A DNA stretch of 64,000 bases, taken from Alphaproteobacteria bacterium. GTDB taxonomy: Bacteria; Pseudomonadota; Alphaproteobacteria; MPNO01; UBA2964. A program made the translations under genes and the position numbers. Where the stretch lies: the NCBI GenBank assembly GCA_009377375.1, contig WHUE01000001.1, positions 471 to 64,470 on the forward strand. Reading direction: 5' to 3'. Of the stretch, positions 47,925-58,860 are shown piece after piece (positions within the stretch are counted from its first letter, which is position 1; the number at the start of each line of letters is the position of its first letter). Under the pieces are notes generated by a model. The model saw nothing but the letters and a program-made list of their open reading frames with translations. It did no database searches and was not told the DNA's origin.

Positions 47925-49073
47925 CTACAGCCTCACCGCCGCCACGGCCTGGGCCGCCAGTCCCTCGCCGCGCCCGGTGAATCCGAGCCTTTCCGTGGTC
48001 GTCGCCTTGATGCTGACGGCGTCGGGCGCGATACCGAGAATCTCCGCGACGCGGGCCTGCATGGCGGCCCTGTGCGGGCCGATCTTCGGCCGTTCGCAGA
48101 TGACGGTGAGGTCCAGATTGACGATAACGCCGCCGCGGCTGGACACAAGCTCGCCCGCATGGCGCAGGAAGATGTCGGACGGCGCGTCCTGCCACTCCGC
48201 CTCGCCGGGCGGGAAATGCGTGCCGATATCGCCTTCGCCGATGGCGCCGAGCAGCGCATCGGTGAGCGCGTGCAGCCCGGCGTCGGCGTCGGAATGGCCT
48301 TCCAGTCCCTTGTCGTGTGGAATGGCGATGCCGCAGAGCATAACGTGGTCCCCGTCGCGGAAGCGGTGCACGTCGAACCCCATGCCGATCCGGGTCTGGC
48401 CGCCCCCCTGGCCGAGGGCCCGGGCCGCCCGTTCCATGTCGTCCGCGGCGGTGATCTTCACGTTGTCCTCGCTGCCCGCCACGATGGCGATGCTGAGCCC
48501 GATGGCTTCGGCCACCATGGCGTCGTCGGTGAGCGCATTGCCGGCCGCCGCGCGGTGGGCGGCCAGGATATCGGCAAAGCGGAATCCCTGGGGCGTCTGC
48601 GCCCGCCAGAGCCCCTCCCGGGAGACGGTCTCGACGACGAGGCCTCCATCGCCCCGTTTCAGCGTGTCGGTGACGGGAAGCGCGGGCACCGCCGCGGAGG
48701 CGCCGGCAAGCGCCGCGAGGGTACGGTCGATCAGCGCCGCATCGACGAACGGACGGGCGCCGTCGTGGATCAGGACCGAATCGGGCGCCATCGCCACCAG
48801 GCTCTCGAGCCCGAGCCGCGCGGAGTCCTGCCGGGTGTCGCCGCCGTAAACGGGCGGCGGCAGGGCGAGTCCGTCGAAGACGGCATTGTACAGTTCGATG
48901 TCTTCGGGACGGATGACGAGCTGAACACGGTCGATGGAGGCGTGCGCCATGAACGCCTCGACTGCGCGACGGATCACCGGGACGCCGCCAACGGGCAGGT
49001 ATTGCTTGGGCACCTCGCCGCCGAACCGGCGACCGCTGCCGCCCGCGAGCACCAGCGCCGCACACCGCCCCAT
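47925..49073 (-). CDS. ispDF: Bifunctional IspD/IspF (MEP pathway)
   Basis: Isp[24 protein letters not shown]; Isp[65 protein letters not shown] 49073. Confidence 0.96.
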   Translation of the reverse strand: MGRCAALVLAGGSGRRFGGEVPKQYLPVGGVPVIRRAVEAFMAHASIDRVQLVIRPEDIELYNAVFDGLALPPPVYGGDTRQDSARLGLESLVAMAPDSVLIHDGARPFVDAALIDRTLAALAGASAAVPALPVTDTLKRGDGGLVVETVSREGLWRAQTPQGFRFADILAAHRAAAGNALTDDAMVAEAIGLSIAIVAGSEDNVKITAADDMERAARALGQGGGQTRIGMGFDVHRFRDGDHVMLCGIAIPHDKGLEGHSDADAGLHALTDALLGAIGEGDIGTHFPPGEAEWQDAPSDIFLRHAGELVSSRGGVIVNLDLTVICERPKIGPHRAAMQARVAEILGIAPDAVSIKATTTERLGFTGRGEGLAAQAVAAVRL

Positions 49074-49223
49074 ATGAACACCCTCGGTCGTCGTACCGGG
49101 CCTCAGCGGCCCGCGCCGGCGCAACGTAGACCGGGCAGGGGGGCTTGCCAAGAGCGCTCCGAGTCATGCGGCGACGCTCGAACACGACTGCATGCGGGAG
49201 GATTTCAATGGTATGATCGGATC

Positions 49224-50027
49224 ATGCCGGGTTCGCTGATATTCTCCCTCGCCGCCCTTGCCGCACTGGTCCCGGCGACGGTCTCGGCGCTGCGCGCCGG
49301 CGGGCAGCGGGACGCGCTGTTCTGGCTTTTGCTGGCGGTCGCCATTGCCGGGCCTCTGGCCTGGGTCTGGACGCAATTTGCGGAAGGCTGGCGTACCGGG
49401 TTCGCGCCGGCGCTCTGGACGACGATGGTGACGACCCTGGCGGTGTTCGCCGCGGTCGCGGCGACATCTCGTGAAGGCTGGCGGCTGGCGGCGCTGCTGT
49501 TTCCTTATCTGCTGCTGATCGGTCTCGGCGCGCTCGTGTGGCAGGACCGGCCGGAACGCGAACTGGTCGCGGGCGGTCCCACGGCATGGATCGGCGTCCA
49601 TATCGCCTTCTCCTTGCTGACATACGCCACGCTCACGCTGTGCGCCATTGCCGGGCTTGCGGCTTTCCTGCAGGAACGGGCGATCAAGGCGAAGCGGCCG
49701 GACGGCGGCCTGGCCCGGCTGCTCCCGAGCCTCAGCGCGGCGGAGACGCTCGAACTGAAGCTTCTCGGCCTGACGACCGGTATTCTCGCCCTCGGCGTCA
49801 CGACCGGGATGGCGGTGGAATACCTGGAAAGCGGGCGGCTCATGGCGCTGGGTCACAAGACGCTGTTCTCCCTTGCCACGCTGGCGGTGCTTGCGCTACT
49901 GCTGCTGGCACGGCGGGTCAGCGGGATGCGGGGCCGGCGGGCGGCGCGGATCGTGCTGCTGGCCTATCTGCTTCTGACGCTCGGCTATCCCGGGGTGAAA
50001 TTCGTCACAGACGTTATCGTCACCTGA
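49224..50027 (+). CDS. CcsA/YpjD-like inner-membrane cytochrome c assembly family protein
   Basis: Polytopic protein; GPTAWIGVHIAFSLLTYATLTLCAIAGLAAFLQERAIK...GHKTLFSLATLAVLALLLLARRVSGMRGRRA; ATG 49224, upstream ORF extension is antisense to ispDF. Confidence 0.82.
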   Translation: MPGSLIFSLAALAALVPATVSALRAGGQRDALFWLLLAVAIAGPLAWVWTQFAEGWRTGFAPALWTTMVTTLAVFAAVAATSREGWRLAALLFPYLLLIGLGALVWQDRPERELVAGGPTAWIGVHIAFSLLTYATLTLCAIAGLAAFLQERAIKAKRPDGGLARLLPSLSAAETLELKLLGLTTGILALGVTTGMAVEYLESGRLMALGHKTLFSLATLAVLALLLLARRVSGMRGRRAARIVLLAYLLLTLGYPGVKFVTDVIVT

Positions 50028-50119
50028 TTGCCGGCCTTCCATCGAAAAACGTTGTATTTCTGCACCATTCGGCTGTAGTTTCGCCCATTGATTGGGCAAA
50101 AATTGCGAGTGCCTAAAAC

Positions 50120-51109
50120 ATGGTCATTCAGATCGGCCCTGTGACCCTCGACAGCAATGTCCTGCTCGCGCCCATGTCCGGGGTGAGCGACCTGCCGTTC
50201 CGCCGCCTGGTCAAGGCGCAGGGCGCCGGTCTGGTCGTGTCCGAGATGATCGCCAGCCAGGCGATGATCCGTCAGAACGTGAAGACGCTGAAGATGGCCA
50301 CCAACTGCGCCGAGGAGTTTCCGATGGCGGTGCAACTCGCCGGCTGTGAGCCGGAGGTGATGGCCGAGGCGGCGAAGCTCAATGCGGACCGCGGCGCCGC
50401 GATCATCGACATCAATATGGGATGTCCGGTGAAGAAAGTGGTCAACGGTCATGCCGGGTCGGCGCTGATGCGCGAGGAAGCCACCGCGATCGGCATCATC
50501 GAAGCGACGGTGAATGCCGTCGATCTTCCCGTGACCCTGAAGATGCGCACCGGCTGGGACGACGACAGCCGCAATGCGCCCCGGCTTGCCCGCATGGCCG
50601 AGCAGGCGGGAGTCCGGATGATCACCGTGCATGGCCGGACCCGCTGCCAGTTCTATAACGGCCGCGCGGACTGGGATTTCATTGCCGAGGTGAAGGATGC
50701 GGTGTCGATCCCGGTGATCGCCAACGGCGACGTCACCACGGTGGACGACGCGAAGACGATCCTGGAGAAATCCTGCGCGGACGGGGTGATGATCGGCCGC
50801 GGCACATACGGCAAGCCGTGGTTCCTGTCCCAGGTCATCGAGTTTCTCCGCAGCGGCCGCCGCGTCCCGGACCCGGCCATCGACCGGCAGCATGCTATCC
50901 TGCGCCGCCACTACACCGATATGATCTCCCATTACGGCGAGGTCGGCGGCGTGCGCATGGCCCGCAAGCATATCGGCTGGTACACCAAGGGGCTCACGAA
51001 TTCGGCCGAGTTCCGCAGCCGTATCAACCACATAGCGGACGCGCGCGACGCGCTGGAAGCGATCGACGCATTTTACGGCGCTATCCTCGAAGGGCAGGAG
51101 GCCGCCTGA
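50120..51109 (+). CDS. dusB: tRNA-dihydrouridine synthase (NifR3/DusB family)
   Basis: VLLAPMSGVSDLPFRRLVKAQGAGLVVSEMIAS...DINMGCPVKKVVNGHAGSALM...VHGRTRCQFYNGRADW; upstream of ntrBC. Confidence 0.96.
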   Translation: MVIQIGPVTLDSNVLLAPMSGVSDLPFRRLVKAQGAGLVVSEMIASQAMIRQNVKTLKMATNCAEEFPMAVQLAGCEPEVMAEAAKLNADRGAAIIDINMGCPVKKVVNGHAGSALMREEATAIGIIEATVNAVDLPVTLKMRTGWDDDSRNAPRLARMAEQAGVRMITVHGRTRCQFYNGRADWDFIAEVKDAVSIPVIANGDVTTVDDAKTILEKSCADGVMIGRGTYGKPWFLSQVIEFLRSGRRVPDPAIDRQHAILRRHYTDMISHYGEVGGVRMARKHIGWYTKGLTNSAEFRSRINHIADARDALEAIDAFYGAILEGQEAA

Positions 51110-52230
51110 TGGACGACGGGCCGACAGGCGTGCAGGCGCCGCCGTTCGAGACCGCGCCGGTGCTCGGTGCCCTGGCGTTCCCCGTGGTGGTTCTGAACCG
51201 CGACAACGAAGTCGTCTATGTCAACAGCGCCGGCGAGCAGTTTTTCGGCGCCAGCGCCCCGGTGCTCACGGGCCGGCCGTTCTCGCGGCTTCTCGCCGGC
51301 GACTCGCCGCTGCTGTCGCTGGTCGACCAGGTGCGCGACGACGGGGTCAGCATTTCCGAGTACGACGTCACGGTCACCCTGCCGCGCGGCGGCGGGCGCA
51401 GCATGGCGATCCACGCCTCGCCGCTCGGCGAGGACGGCGGCACGGTGGTGATCTCGATTCAGGGACATGCCACGGCGCGCAATATCGAGCGCCAGCTCGT
51501 CCATCGCGGCGCCGCGCGATCGGTCACCGCGATGGCGGCCATGATGGCGCATGAGGTGAAGAATCCGCTTTCCGGCATCCGCGGCGCTGCACAGTTGCTG
51601 GAGCAGACGCTGAAGGGCTCCGACCGCGAGCTGACCCGGCTGATCTGCGAGGAGACGGACCGCATCTGTGCGCTGCTGGACCGCATGGACGTGTTCGCCG
51701 ACGACGGCCCGCCGGAGCGGGACGAGGTCAATATCCACGAGGTTCTGGAACGCGTGCAACGGCTGGCGGCTGCCGGCTTCGCGCGCCACGTGCGCTTCAG
51801 CAACGATTACGACCCGTCTTTGCCGCCGGTCTTCGGCAACCGCGATCAGCTCGTCCAGGTTTTCCTGAACCTCGTCAAGAATGCCGCCGAGGCGGCGCCG
51901 GCCAGCGGTGGCGAGATCCGGCTTGGCAGCGCGTTCCGGCGCGGCATCCGGCTGGCGCCGCCGGGCGGAGAGGGGCGTGTGCACCTTCCGCTCGTCGTGA
52001 CCGTGGCTGACAATGGCGGCGGCATTCCGGACGATATCGCGGCCCATCTTTTCGACCCGTTCGTCACCAGCAAGATGGGTGGCACCGGCCTGGGACTCGC
52101 GCTCGTCGCCAAGGTCGTGAACGACCATGGAGGCACCATCGAATTCGAAACCAACCGTGAGGGCACTGAGTTCCGGGTCATGCTGCCGATGATCGATTTG
52201 TCCAGCGCCCGTCGGGAGCAGCGTTCATGA
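51109..52230 (+). CDS. ntrB: Nitrogen regulation sensor histidine kinase NtrB
   Basis: PAS domain, [29 protein letters not shown]-box, [21 protein letters not shown] 51109 overlaps dusB stop. Confidence 0.96.
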   Translation: MDDGPTGVQAPPFETAPVLGALAFPVVVLNRDNEVVYVNSAGEQFFGASAPVLTGRPFSRLLAGDSPLLSLVDQVRDDGVSISEYDVTVTLPRGGGRSMAIHASPLGEDGGTVVISIQGHATARNIERQLVHRGAARSVTAMAAMMAHEVKNPLSGIRGAAQLLEQTLKGSDRELTRLICEETDRICALLDRMDVFADDGPPERDEVNIHEVLERVQRLAAAGFARHVRFSNDYDPSLPPVFGNRDQLVQVFLNLVKNAAEAAPASGGEIRLGSAFRRGIRLAPPGGEGRVHLPLVVTVADNGGGIPDDIAAHLFDPFVTSKMGGTGLGLALVAKVVNDHGGTIEFETNREGTEFRVMLPMIDLSSARREQRS

Positions 52231-53675
52231 CCGCGAACCCCGCCACCATCCTCATCGCCGACGACGACCGCGCGATCCGCACCGTTCTGGGCCAGGCGCT
52301 GGGCCGGGTCGGCCACGACGTGCGCGCCACGGATAACGGCAGCCGCCTCTGGCAGTGGGTCGAACAGGGTGAAGGCGACCTGGTGATCACCGATGTGGTG
52401 ATGCCGGACGCCAACGGGCTCGACCTGATCCCCCGCATCAAGCGTATCCGGCCCGACCTGAAGATCATCGTCATGAGCGCCCGGAGCACTCTGCTGACGG
52501 CGGTAAAGGCGACCGAGCGGGGCGCGTTCGAATACCTGCCCAAACCGTTCGATCTGAACGAGTTGCTGGGCATCGTCGACCGCGCGCTCAACGAGCCGGA
52601 CACCGCCGGCGCACAGGAGCGTGTGCGCGAGGATCAGGACGAAAAGCTGCCGCTGATCGGGCGCTCGCCCGCGATGCAGGACATCTATCGCGCGATGGCG
52701 CGGCTGATGGCCACGGACCTGACCGTCATGATTACCGGCGAATCCGGCACCGGCAAGGAGCTGGTCGCCCGCGCGCTGCATGAATACGGCAAGCGCCGAA
52801 AGGGGCCCTTCGTCGCGGTCAACATGGCCGCGATCCCGCGCGAGCTGATCGAGAGCGAGCTTTTCGGCCATGAGAAAGGCGCCTTTACCGGCGCCACTAA
52901 TTCCGAGATCGGCCGCTTCCGTCAGGCGCAGCACGGCACGCTGTTCCTGGACGAAATCGGCGACATGCCGCTGGATGCCCAGACCCGGCTGCTGCGCGTG
53001 CTGCAGGAAGGCGAGTACACCACGGTCGGCGGACGGGTGCCGATCCGTGCGGACGTGCGCATCGTCGCAGCCACCCATCGCGACCTGACACAGCTTATCG
53101 CCAAGGGCATGTTCCGCGAGGACCTCTATTACCGGCTCAACGTGGTGCCGATCCGGCTGCCTCCGCTCCGCGAACGCGCCGAGGATACTCCGGAGCTCGT
53201 CCGCCACTTCCTGGCGCGCGCGGCGGACGAGGGGCTGGCCGTGAAGAGCCTGGACCGGGAAGCCATGGGGCTGTTGCAGCAATACCGCTGGCCCGGCAAC
53301 GTGCGCGAGCTGGAAAACCTGATCCGCCGGCTGACCGCGCTGTACTCGGAGGAGGTCATCGGCGGCGACATCATCCGCGCCGAGTTGAACCAGTCCGGCC
53401 GGCGTGCTGACGGCGCCGCACCGCCAGACGACGAAGGCCTGAGCGGCGCGGTCGAGCGCCATCTGGCGCAGTATTTCGACGCCCACCGCGACAGCCTGCC
53501 GTCGCCGGGGCTGTACGACCGGGTCCTGAAGGAGATCGAGCGGCCCTTGATCCGCCTGAGCCTGAACGCGACCCACGGCAATCAGCTCAAGGCGGCGAAG
53601 CTGCTCGGGCTCAATCGCAACACGTTGCGCAAAAAGATCCGCGACCTCGAAATCGAAGTGGTCAAGGGCGCCTGA
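52227..53675 (+). CDS. ntrC: Nitrogen regulation response regulator NtrC
   Basis: Receiver, AAA+ [27 protein letters not shown]-terminal Fis HTH. Confidence 0.97.
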   Translation: MTANPATILIADDDRAIRTVLGQALGRVGHDVRATDNGSRLWQWVEQGEGDLVITDVVMPDANGLDLIPRIKRIRPDLKIIVMSARSTLLTAVKATERGAFEYLPKPFDLNELLGIVDRALNEPDTAGAQERVREDQDEKLPLIGRSPAMQDIYRAMARLMATDLTVMITGESGTGKELVARALHEYGKRRKGPFVAVNMAAIPRELIESELFGHEKGAFTGATNSEIGRFRQAQHGTLFLDEIGDMPLDAQTRLLRVLQEGEYTTVGGRVPIRADVRIVAATHRDLTQLIAKGMFREDLYYRLNVVPIRLPPLRERAEDTPELVRHFLARAADEGLAVKSLDREAMGLLQQYRWPGNVRELENLIRRLTALYSEEVIGGDIIRAELNQSGRRADGAAPPDDEGLSGAVERHLAQYFDAHRDSLPSPGLYDRVLKEIERPLIRLSLNATHGNQLKAAKLLGLNRNTLRKKIRDLEIEVVKGA

Positions 53676-53713
53676 TCAATGTCCTGCGGGGCTGCAACCG
53701 GGAGGAATCCGGC

Positions 53714-56050
53714 ATGGCTTCCGACCAGTCCATGACCGCCGAAAGCTCTGCTGCCCCCGAGGCGCCGCTGAGCCTCGCCACGCGGCTTGTGCGCTGGGCC
53801 GATCGGGTCGGGCTGGGCCGCAAGCTGGCGATAACGCTGGCGACTGCGGCCGGCGCGGCCGGCATCGCCACCTATGCCGCGCTGACCGGCTCGTCCCCCT
53901 TCGGCACAGAACCGCACACCATCCTGATCCTGCTCAACCTCGATCTGGTGCTGTTTCTGCTGCTGGCCTCGATCGTCGCCCGGCGGCTGGTTCAGGTCTG
54001 GATCGAGCGGCGGCGCGGTTCGGTCGGCTCGCGGCTGCACACGCGGCTGGTGATGCTGTTCAGCGTGGTCGCGGTAACGCCCGCCGTCATCGTGTCGGTA
54101 TTCTCGGCGGTGTTTTTCACCCTGGGGGTCCAGACCTGGTTCAGCAATCAGGTCAGGACGGCGCTGGAGGCGTCGCTGGCGGTCGCCGAGGCTTATCTTC
54201 AGGAGCACCAGCAGACCATACGCGGAGACCTCCTGGCGATGGCCCAGGACATCAACCGCAGCGCGCCGCGGCTGATCAGCAATCCGGACCTGTTCGAGCG
54301 CACGGTGGCCACCCAGTCCAGGCTGCGCTCGTTGAGCGAGGCGACGGTCTTCGACTCGAGCGGGCGGATCATCGCCCAGTATCGCTCTCTCGGTTTCTCG
54401 CTGTTCGACGAACCGCTCCCGGTGACGGCCATCCAGCAGGCGGAGCGGGGCGAGGCGGTGATCCTGACCGGCGAGAACGACGACCGGCTTCGCGCGGTGA
54501 TCAGGCTGGACCGCTTCGTGGACGTCTATCTTTATGTCGGCCGGTTCGTCGAGCCCGGCGTGATCAACCACATCGAGCGCACGCGGGGGGCTTTCGCGCG
54601 GTACCAGATGCTCGAAGGCCAGCGTTCCAGCATCGAGATCACCTTTGCCATGGTGTTCGTGGTGGTGGCGCTGCTGTTGCTCATGGCTGCGATCTGGGTC
54701 GGCCTCACCTTCGCAACGCGCATGGCGCGGCCGATCAGCGAATTGGTCAGCGCGGCGGAACGCGTACGCGCCGGCGACCTGTCGTCGCGGGTCGCGGAGG
54801 GCGCCGCAAGCGACGAGATCGGCACGCTGAGCCGCGCCTTCAACCGCATGACCGAACAGCTCAGCAGCCAGCGCGAGGGGCTTGTGCAGGCGAACCGCCA
54901 GCTCGACGAGCGGCGGCATTTTATCGAGACGGTGCTCGAAGGCGTCAGCTCCGGCGTCCTCGGGCTGGACAGGGAAGGGTGCCTGAACCTGCCCAACCGT
55001 TCGGCATCCGAATTGCTGGGCGTCGATCTGGAGGCGTGTCCCGGCGAGCGGCTGGATGCGCTGATCCCGGAAACCGCTGCGCTGCTGGAACGGGCCCGGG
55101 CGCGGCCCGGGCAGGTCGCGACAGGCCAGATCGAAACCAGCCGCGGCGGTAGCCGTCATACCCTGCTGGTGCGCATCGCCGCCGAGCGCCGGGGCGGCGA
55201 GACCTACGGCTTCGTCGTGACCTTCGACGACATCACCGAGCTTCTTTCCGCCCAGCGCAAGGCCGCCTGGGCGGACGTCGCCCGACGCATCGCCCATGAG
55301 ATCAAGAATCCGCTGACGCCTATCCAGCTTGCGGCGGAACGGCTGCGCCGGAAGTATCTGAAGGAAATCCACAGCGATCCGGAAACTTTCGCCGCCTGCA
55401 CGGAGACGATCGTGCGCCAGGTCGGCGATATCGGACGGCTGGTGGATGAATTCTCCGCCTTTGCCCGGATGCCTGCGCCCGTCATGAAGCGCGAGAACCT
55501 GGCCAAGATATGCCGTCAGGCGATCTTTCTGCAGGGACACGCCCATGCGGGAATCGAATTCGTTCCCGATCTCGGCGATGAGCCGGTCGAGATCGCCTGC
55601 GACAGCCGCCAGCTGGGGCAGGCACTGACCAACCTGCTTCAGAACGCGGTCGAGGCCATAGAGGGCCGCGACGCGCCGCCGCCGGGCGCGCCGCCGCTGC
55701 CGTCGGGGCGCGTGGAAATCGGCATATCGGCGGACGCCGAGAGCGCGGTGATCACCGTTGCGGATAACGGCCGCGGCCTGCCGGCGGATCCGCGGGACCG
55801 GCTGACGGAGCCTTATGTGACAACCCGGGAGAAAGGAACCGGGCTGGGACTTGCCATCGTGCGGAAGATCATGGAAGACCATGAGGGCGAGCTGCGTCTC
55901 TCTGACCGCGAACAGGGCGGTGCGGTGGTTGAACTTGTATTTCCGCATCGCGATCCCGTAGCTGTCGCGTCTCCGGCTGAGCCCGGCGCGGAAGACGAAA
56001 CGCAACCGAACGAGGACGGCAGCGGAAGGGCACGTGTCCATGGCGCTTGA
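53714..56050 (+). CDS. ntrY: Sensor histidine kinase NtrY
   Basis: N-terminal TM helices, HAMP, PAS, VARRIAHEIKNPLTPIQLAAERLRRKYL; after ntrC and before ntrX. Confidence 0.96.
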   Translation: MASDQSMTAESSAAPEAPLSLATRLVRWADRVGLGRKLAITLATAAGAAGIATYAALTGSSPFGTEPHTILILLNLDLVLFLLLASIVARRLVQVWIERRRGSVGSRLHTRLVMLFSVVAVTPAVIVSVFSAVFFTLGVQTWFSNQVRTALEASLAVAEAYLQEHQQTIRGDLLAMAQDINRSAPRLISNPDLFERTVATQSRLRSLSEATVFDSSGRIIAQYRSLGFSLFDEPLPVTAIQQAERGEAVILTGENDDRLRAVIRLDRFVDVYLYVGRFVEPGVINHIERTRGAFARYQMLEGQRSSIEITFAMVFVVVALLLLMAAIWVGLTFATRMARPISELVSAAERVRAGDLSSRVAEGAASDEIGTLSRAFNRMTEQLSSQREGLVQANRQLDERRHFIETVLEGVSSGVLGLDREGCLNLPNRSASELLGVDLEACPGERLDALIPETAALLERARARPGQVATGQIETSRGGSRHTLLVRIAAERRGGETYGFVVTFDDITELLSAQRKAAWADVARRIAHEIKNPLTPIQLAAERLRRKYLKEIHSDPETFAACTETIVRQVGDIGRLVDEFSAFARMPAPVMKRENLAKICRQAIFLQGHAHAGIEFVPDLGDEPVEIACDSRQLGQALTNLLQNAVEAIEGRDAPPPGAPPLPSGRVEIGISADAESAVITVADNGRGLPADPRDRLTEPYVTTREKGTGLGLAIVRKIMEDHEGELRLSDREQGGAVVELVFPHRDPVAVASPAEPGAEDETQPNEDGSGRARVHGA

Positions 56051-57452
56051 TCTGCTGGTAGTAGACGACGAATCCGATATCCGCCGGCTGATCGCGGACC
56101 TGCTGCAGGACGAAGGCTATGTCTGCCGCGAGGCGGGAGGAAGCGACGACGCCCTCGCCATGATCGCGGAGCGCCGCCCCAACCTCGTGATCCTCGACAT
56201 CTGGCTGGAAGGCAGCCGGATGGACGGGCTTGGCGTGCTCGAGACGGTGAAGCAGGAGCACCCCGGCGTTCCCGTGATCATGATCAGCGGCCATGGCGAC
56301 ATCGAAACCGCGGTCACCGCGATCAAGATCGGCGCCTACGATTACATCGAGAAGCCTTTCAAGGCAGACCGGCTGCTGCTGATGGTGGACCGCGCGCTGG
56401 ACGCGGCGCGTCTCGCGCGCGAAAACGCGGAGCTTCGCCAGCGCATGGGCAACGACGGCGAGCTGGTCGGCATTTCCCAGGCGATGAGCCAGGTCCGCAA
56501 CGCCGTGGAACGCGTGGCCCCGACGGAAAGCCGCGTCCTGATTACCGGTCCGCCGGGCACAGGCAAGGAGGTCGTCGCCCGGTTGTTGCATCGTCGCTCG
56601 CGGCGTGCAAGCGGCCCGTTTGTCGCGCTCAACTGCGCCACGATGACGCCGGAACGCCTGGAGTCGGAGCTTTTCGGCGTCGAAGGCGGGGCGGGGATAG
56701 CCGGCGCGGAGACGCGCCGCATGGTCGGCACCTTCGAACAGGCCAACGGGGGCACGCTGCTGCTGGACGAAGTCGCCGATATGCCGCTGGAAACCCAGGG
56801 CAAGATCGTGCGCATCCTGCAGGAGCAGACGATCCAGCGCATCGGATCGTCGCAGCGCATCGAGGTCGATGTGCGCGTGATCGCCACATCCAACCGCAAC
56901 CTGGAGCGCGAGATCGCCGAAGGCGATTTTCGCGAGGATCTGTTCTATCGCCTGAACGTGGTGCCCATCGCCGTGCCGCCCCTGAAAAGCCGGCGCGAGG
57001 ACATTCCCCCGCTGATAGAGCATTTCATGGCGCGTTCGGCCGAAGTCGCGGGCCTGCCGCCGCGTATCGTCGGCGACGACGCGATCGTGGCGCTGCAGGG
57101 CTACGACTGGCCTGGCAACGTGCGCCAGCTCCGCAACACGGTGGACTGGATCCTGATCATGGCGGGGGGCAAGGCGACCGACCCCGTGCGCGCCGACATG
57201 TTGCCGCCGGAGTTTTCTGCCGGCACCCCGGCCGACATGCGCTGGGACGAGGGCAGCGAGGTTCTCGCCTTGTCTCTGCGTGACGCGCGTGAAATATTCG
57301 AACGCCGCTACCTGCAGGCGCAGATCAACCGTTTCGGCGGCAATATTTCCCGCACGGCCGAATTCGTCGGAATGGAAAGATCCGCCCTGCACCGCAAGCT
57401 CAAGTCGCTGGGCGTAACCGGCTCCGAAAGGCTAGAGAGCACCGGCGTCTGA
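56040..57452 (+). CDS. ntrX: Response regulator NtrX
   Basis: Receiver DLLVVDDESDIRRLIADLLQDEGY, AAA+ GPPGTGKEVVARLLHRRS, Fis-type C-terminus; overlaps ntrY end. Confidence 0.96.
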   Translation: MALDLLVVDDESDIRRLIADLLQDEGYVCREAGGSDDALAMIAERRPNLVILDIWLEGSRMDGLGVLETVKQEHPGVPVIMISGHGDIETAVTAIKIGAYDYIEKPFKADRLLLMVDRALDAARLARENAELRQRMGNDGELVGISQAMSQVRNAVERVAPTESRVLITGPPGTGKEVVARLLHRRSRRASGPFVALNCATMTPERLESELFGVEGGAGIAGAETRRMVGTFEQANGGTLLLDEVADMPLETQGKIVRILQEQTIQRIGSSQRIEVDVRVIATSNRNLEREIAEGDFREDLFYRLNVVPIAVPPLKSRREDIPPLIEHFMARSAEVAGLPPRIVGDDAIVALQGYDWPGNVRQLRNTVDWILIMAGGKATDPVRADMLPPEFSAGTPADMRWDEGSEVLALSLRDAREIFERRYLQAQINRFGGNISRTAEFVGMERSALHRKLKSLGVTGSERLESTGV

Positions 57453-57480
57453 GCGCCGCGTTGCCCGGGATACAAACTCC

Positions 57481-58857
57481 ATGAAAGTGATTGTCTGCGG
57501 CGCGGGTCAGGTCGGTTTTCACATTGCCCGCCAACTGGCCATGGAAGCCAACGACGTTACCGTCATCGACCAGTCGGAGGAGCTGGTCCGCCGGGTCAGC
57601 GATTCGATGGAGGTGCAGGCATTCGTGGGCTTTGCGTCGCATCCGGACGTGCTGGAGCGCGCGGGCGCCGCCGACGCCGACATGATCATCGCGGTGACCT
57701 ACGCGGACGAGGTGAACATGGTCGCCTGTCAGGTGGCGCATTCGCTGTTCAACCTGCCCACCAAGGTCGCCCGTATCCGCCACCAAAGCTATCTTCAGCC
57801 GATCTGGGCGGACCTGTTCAGCCGCGATCACATGCCCATCGACGTCATCATTTCGCCGGAGATCGAGGTCGCCCGCGCGATCTCAAGGCGTCTCCAGGTG
57901 CCGGGTGCCTTCGAGACCATCACTTTCGCCGGCGGCAAGGTGAAGCTGATGGGGGTGCGCTGCAACGAGGACTGCCCGGTGATCAACACGCCGCTACGCC
58001 AGCTCACCGGCATTTTTCCGGACCTGAACATCGTCGTCGTCGGCATCATCCGGGACGGCGAGGGGATCGTGCCCGATGCCGACCAGATGATGCTCGCCGG
58101 CGACGACGTCTATTTCGTCGCGGACGCCGCGCATGTGCCGCGCGCGATGGCGGTCTTCGGCCACGAGGAAACCGTGGCGCGGCGGATCATCATCGCCGGC
58201 GGCGGCAATATCGGGGCCTTTCTCGGCCAGATCATCGAAAAGGACCACCCGGGCGTCAATGCGCGAATCATCGAATCCAACAGGGACCGGGCGCATGTCG
58301 TCGCCGACATGCTGGAAAAGACCGTCGTCATCAACGGGAACGTGCTCGATCCGGAAATCCTGGAAGAGGTCAACGTCGCGGATTCCGAGGCCATTATCGC
58401 CGTCACCAATGACGACGAGACCAACATTCTGGCCTCGCTGCTCGCCAAGCGCTTCGGCAGCCGCCGGGCGGTGACTCTGATCAACAACATGACCTATGCG
58501 CCGCTGATCACCACGCTGGGCATCGATGTGGTCGTCAGCCCGCGGGCGATCACGGTGTCCAGCATCCTGCAGCATGTCCGCCGCGGCCGGATCAGGGCGG
58601 TTCACTCGCTGGGCGACGGGTTCGGAGAGATCATCGAAGCCGAGATCCTCGAGACCTCCAGCCTGCTCGGCAAGAGCATCGCGGAGGCCGACCTGCCCGG
58701 CGGGGTGTTGTTCGGGGCGGTGGTGCGCGACGGCGAGGTCATCACCCCGCGCGGCGACACAACGCTCCGCACCAACGACCGGGTAGTCCTGTTCGCCGCC
58801 GCCGCCGCGGTGAAGGCGGTGGAAAGACTGTTTGCGGTCCGGCTGGAGTTCTTCTGA
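57481..58857 (+). CDS. trkA: Trk system potassium transporter regulatory subunit TrkA
   Basis: MKVIVCGAGQVGFHIARQLAMEANDVTVIDQSEELVRRV; two TrkA-N/TrkA-C modules. Confidence 0.97.
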   Translation: MKVIVCGAGQVGFHIARQLAMEANDVTVIDQSEELVRRVSDSMEVQAFVGFASHPDVLERAGAADADMIIAVTYADEVNMVACQVAHSLFNLPTKVARIRHQSYLQPIWADLFSRDHMPIDVIISPEIEVARAISRRLQVPGAFETITFAGGKVKLMGVRCNEDCPVINTPLRQLTGIFPDLNIVVVGIIRDGEGIVPDADQMMLAGDDVYFVADAAHVPRAMAVFGHEETVARRIIIAGGGNIGAFLGQIIEKDHPGVNARIIESNRDRAHVVADMLEKTVVINGNVLDPEILEEVNVADSEAIIAVTNDDETNILASLLAKRFGSRRAVTLINNMTYAPLITTLGIDVVVSPRAITVSSILQHVRRGRIRAVHSLGDGFGEIIEAEILETSSLLGKSIAEADLPGGVLFGAVVRDGEVITPRGDTTLRTNDRVVLFAAAAAVKAVERLFAVRLEFF

Positions 58858-58860
58858 GCC

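Noticed and set aside
47790-49223. Long N-terminal extension of the CcsA-like ORF (tracked as 745 aa)
   Set aside because: Extension is antisense to ispDF/pgpA; membrane protein starts at MPGSLIF (49224).
51846-53576. 576-aa minus-strand ORF opposite ntrC
   Set aside because: Shadow ORF; no family signature.
53582-56041. 819-aa minus-strand ORF opposite ntrY
   Set aside because: Antisense to a well-supported histidine kinase; composition typical of reverse-frame artefacts.
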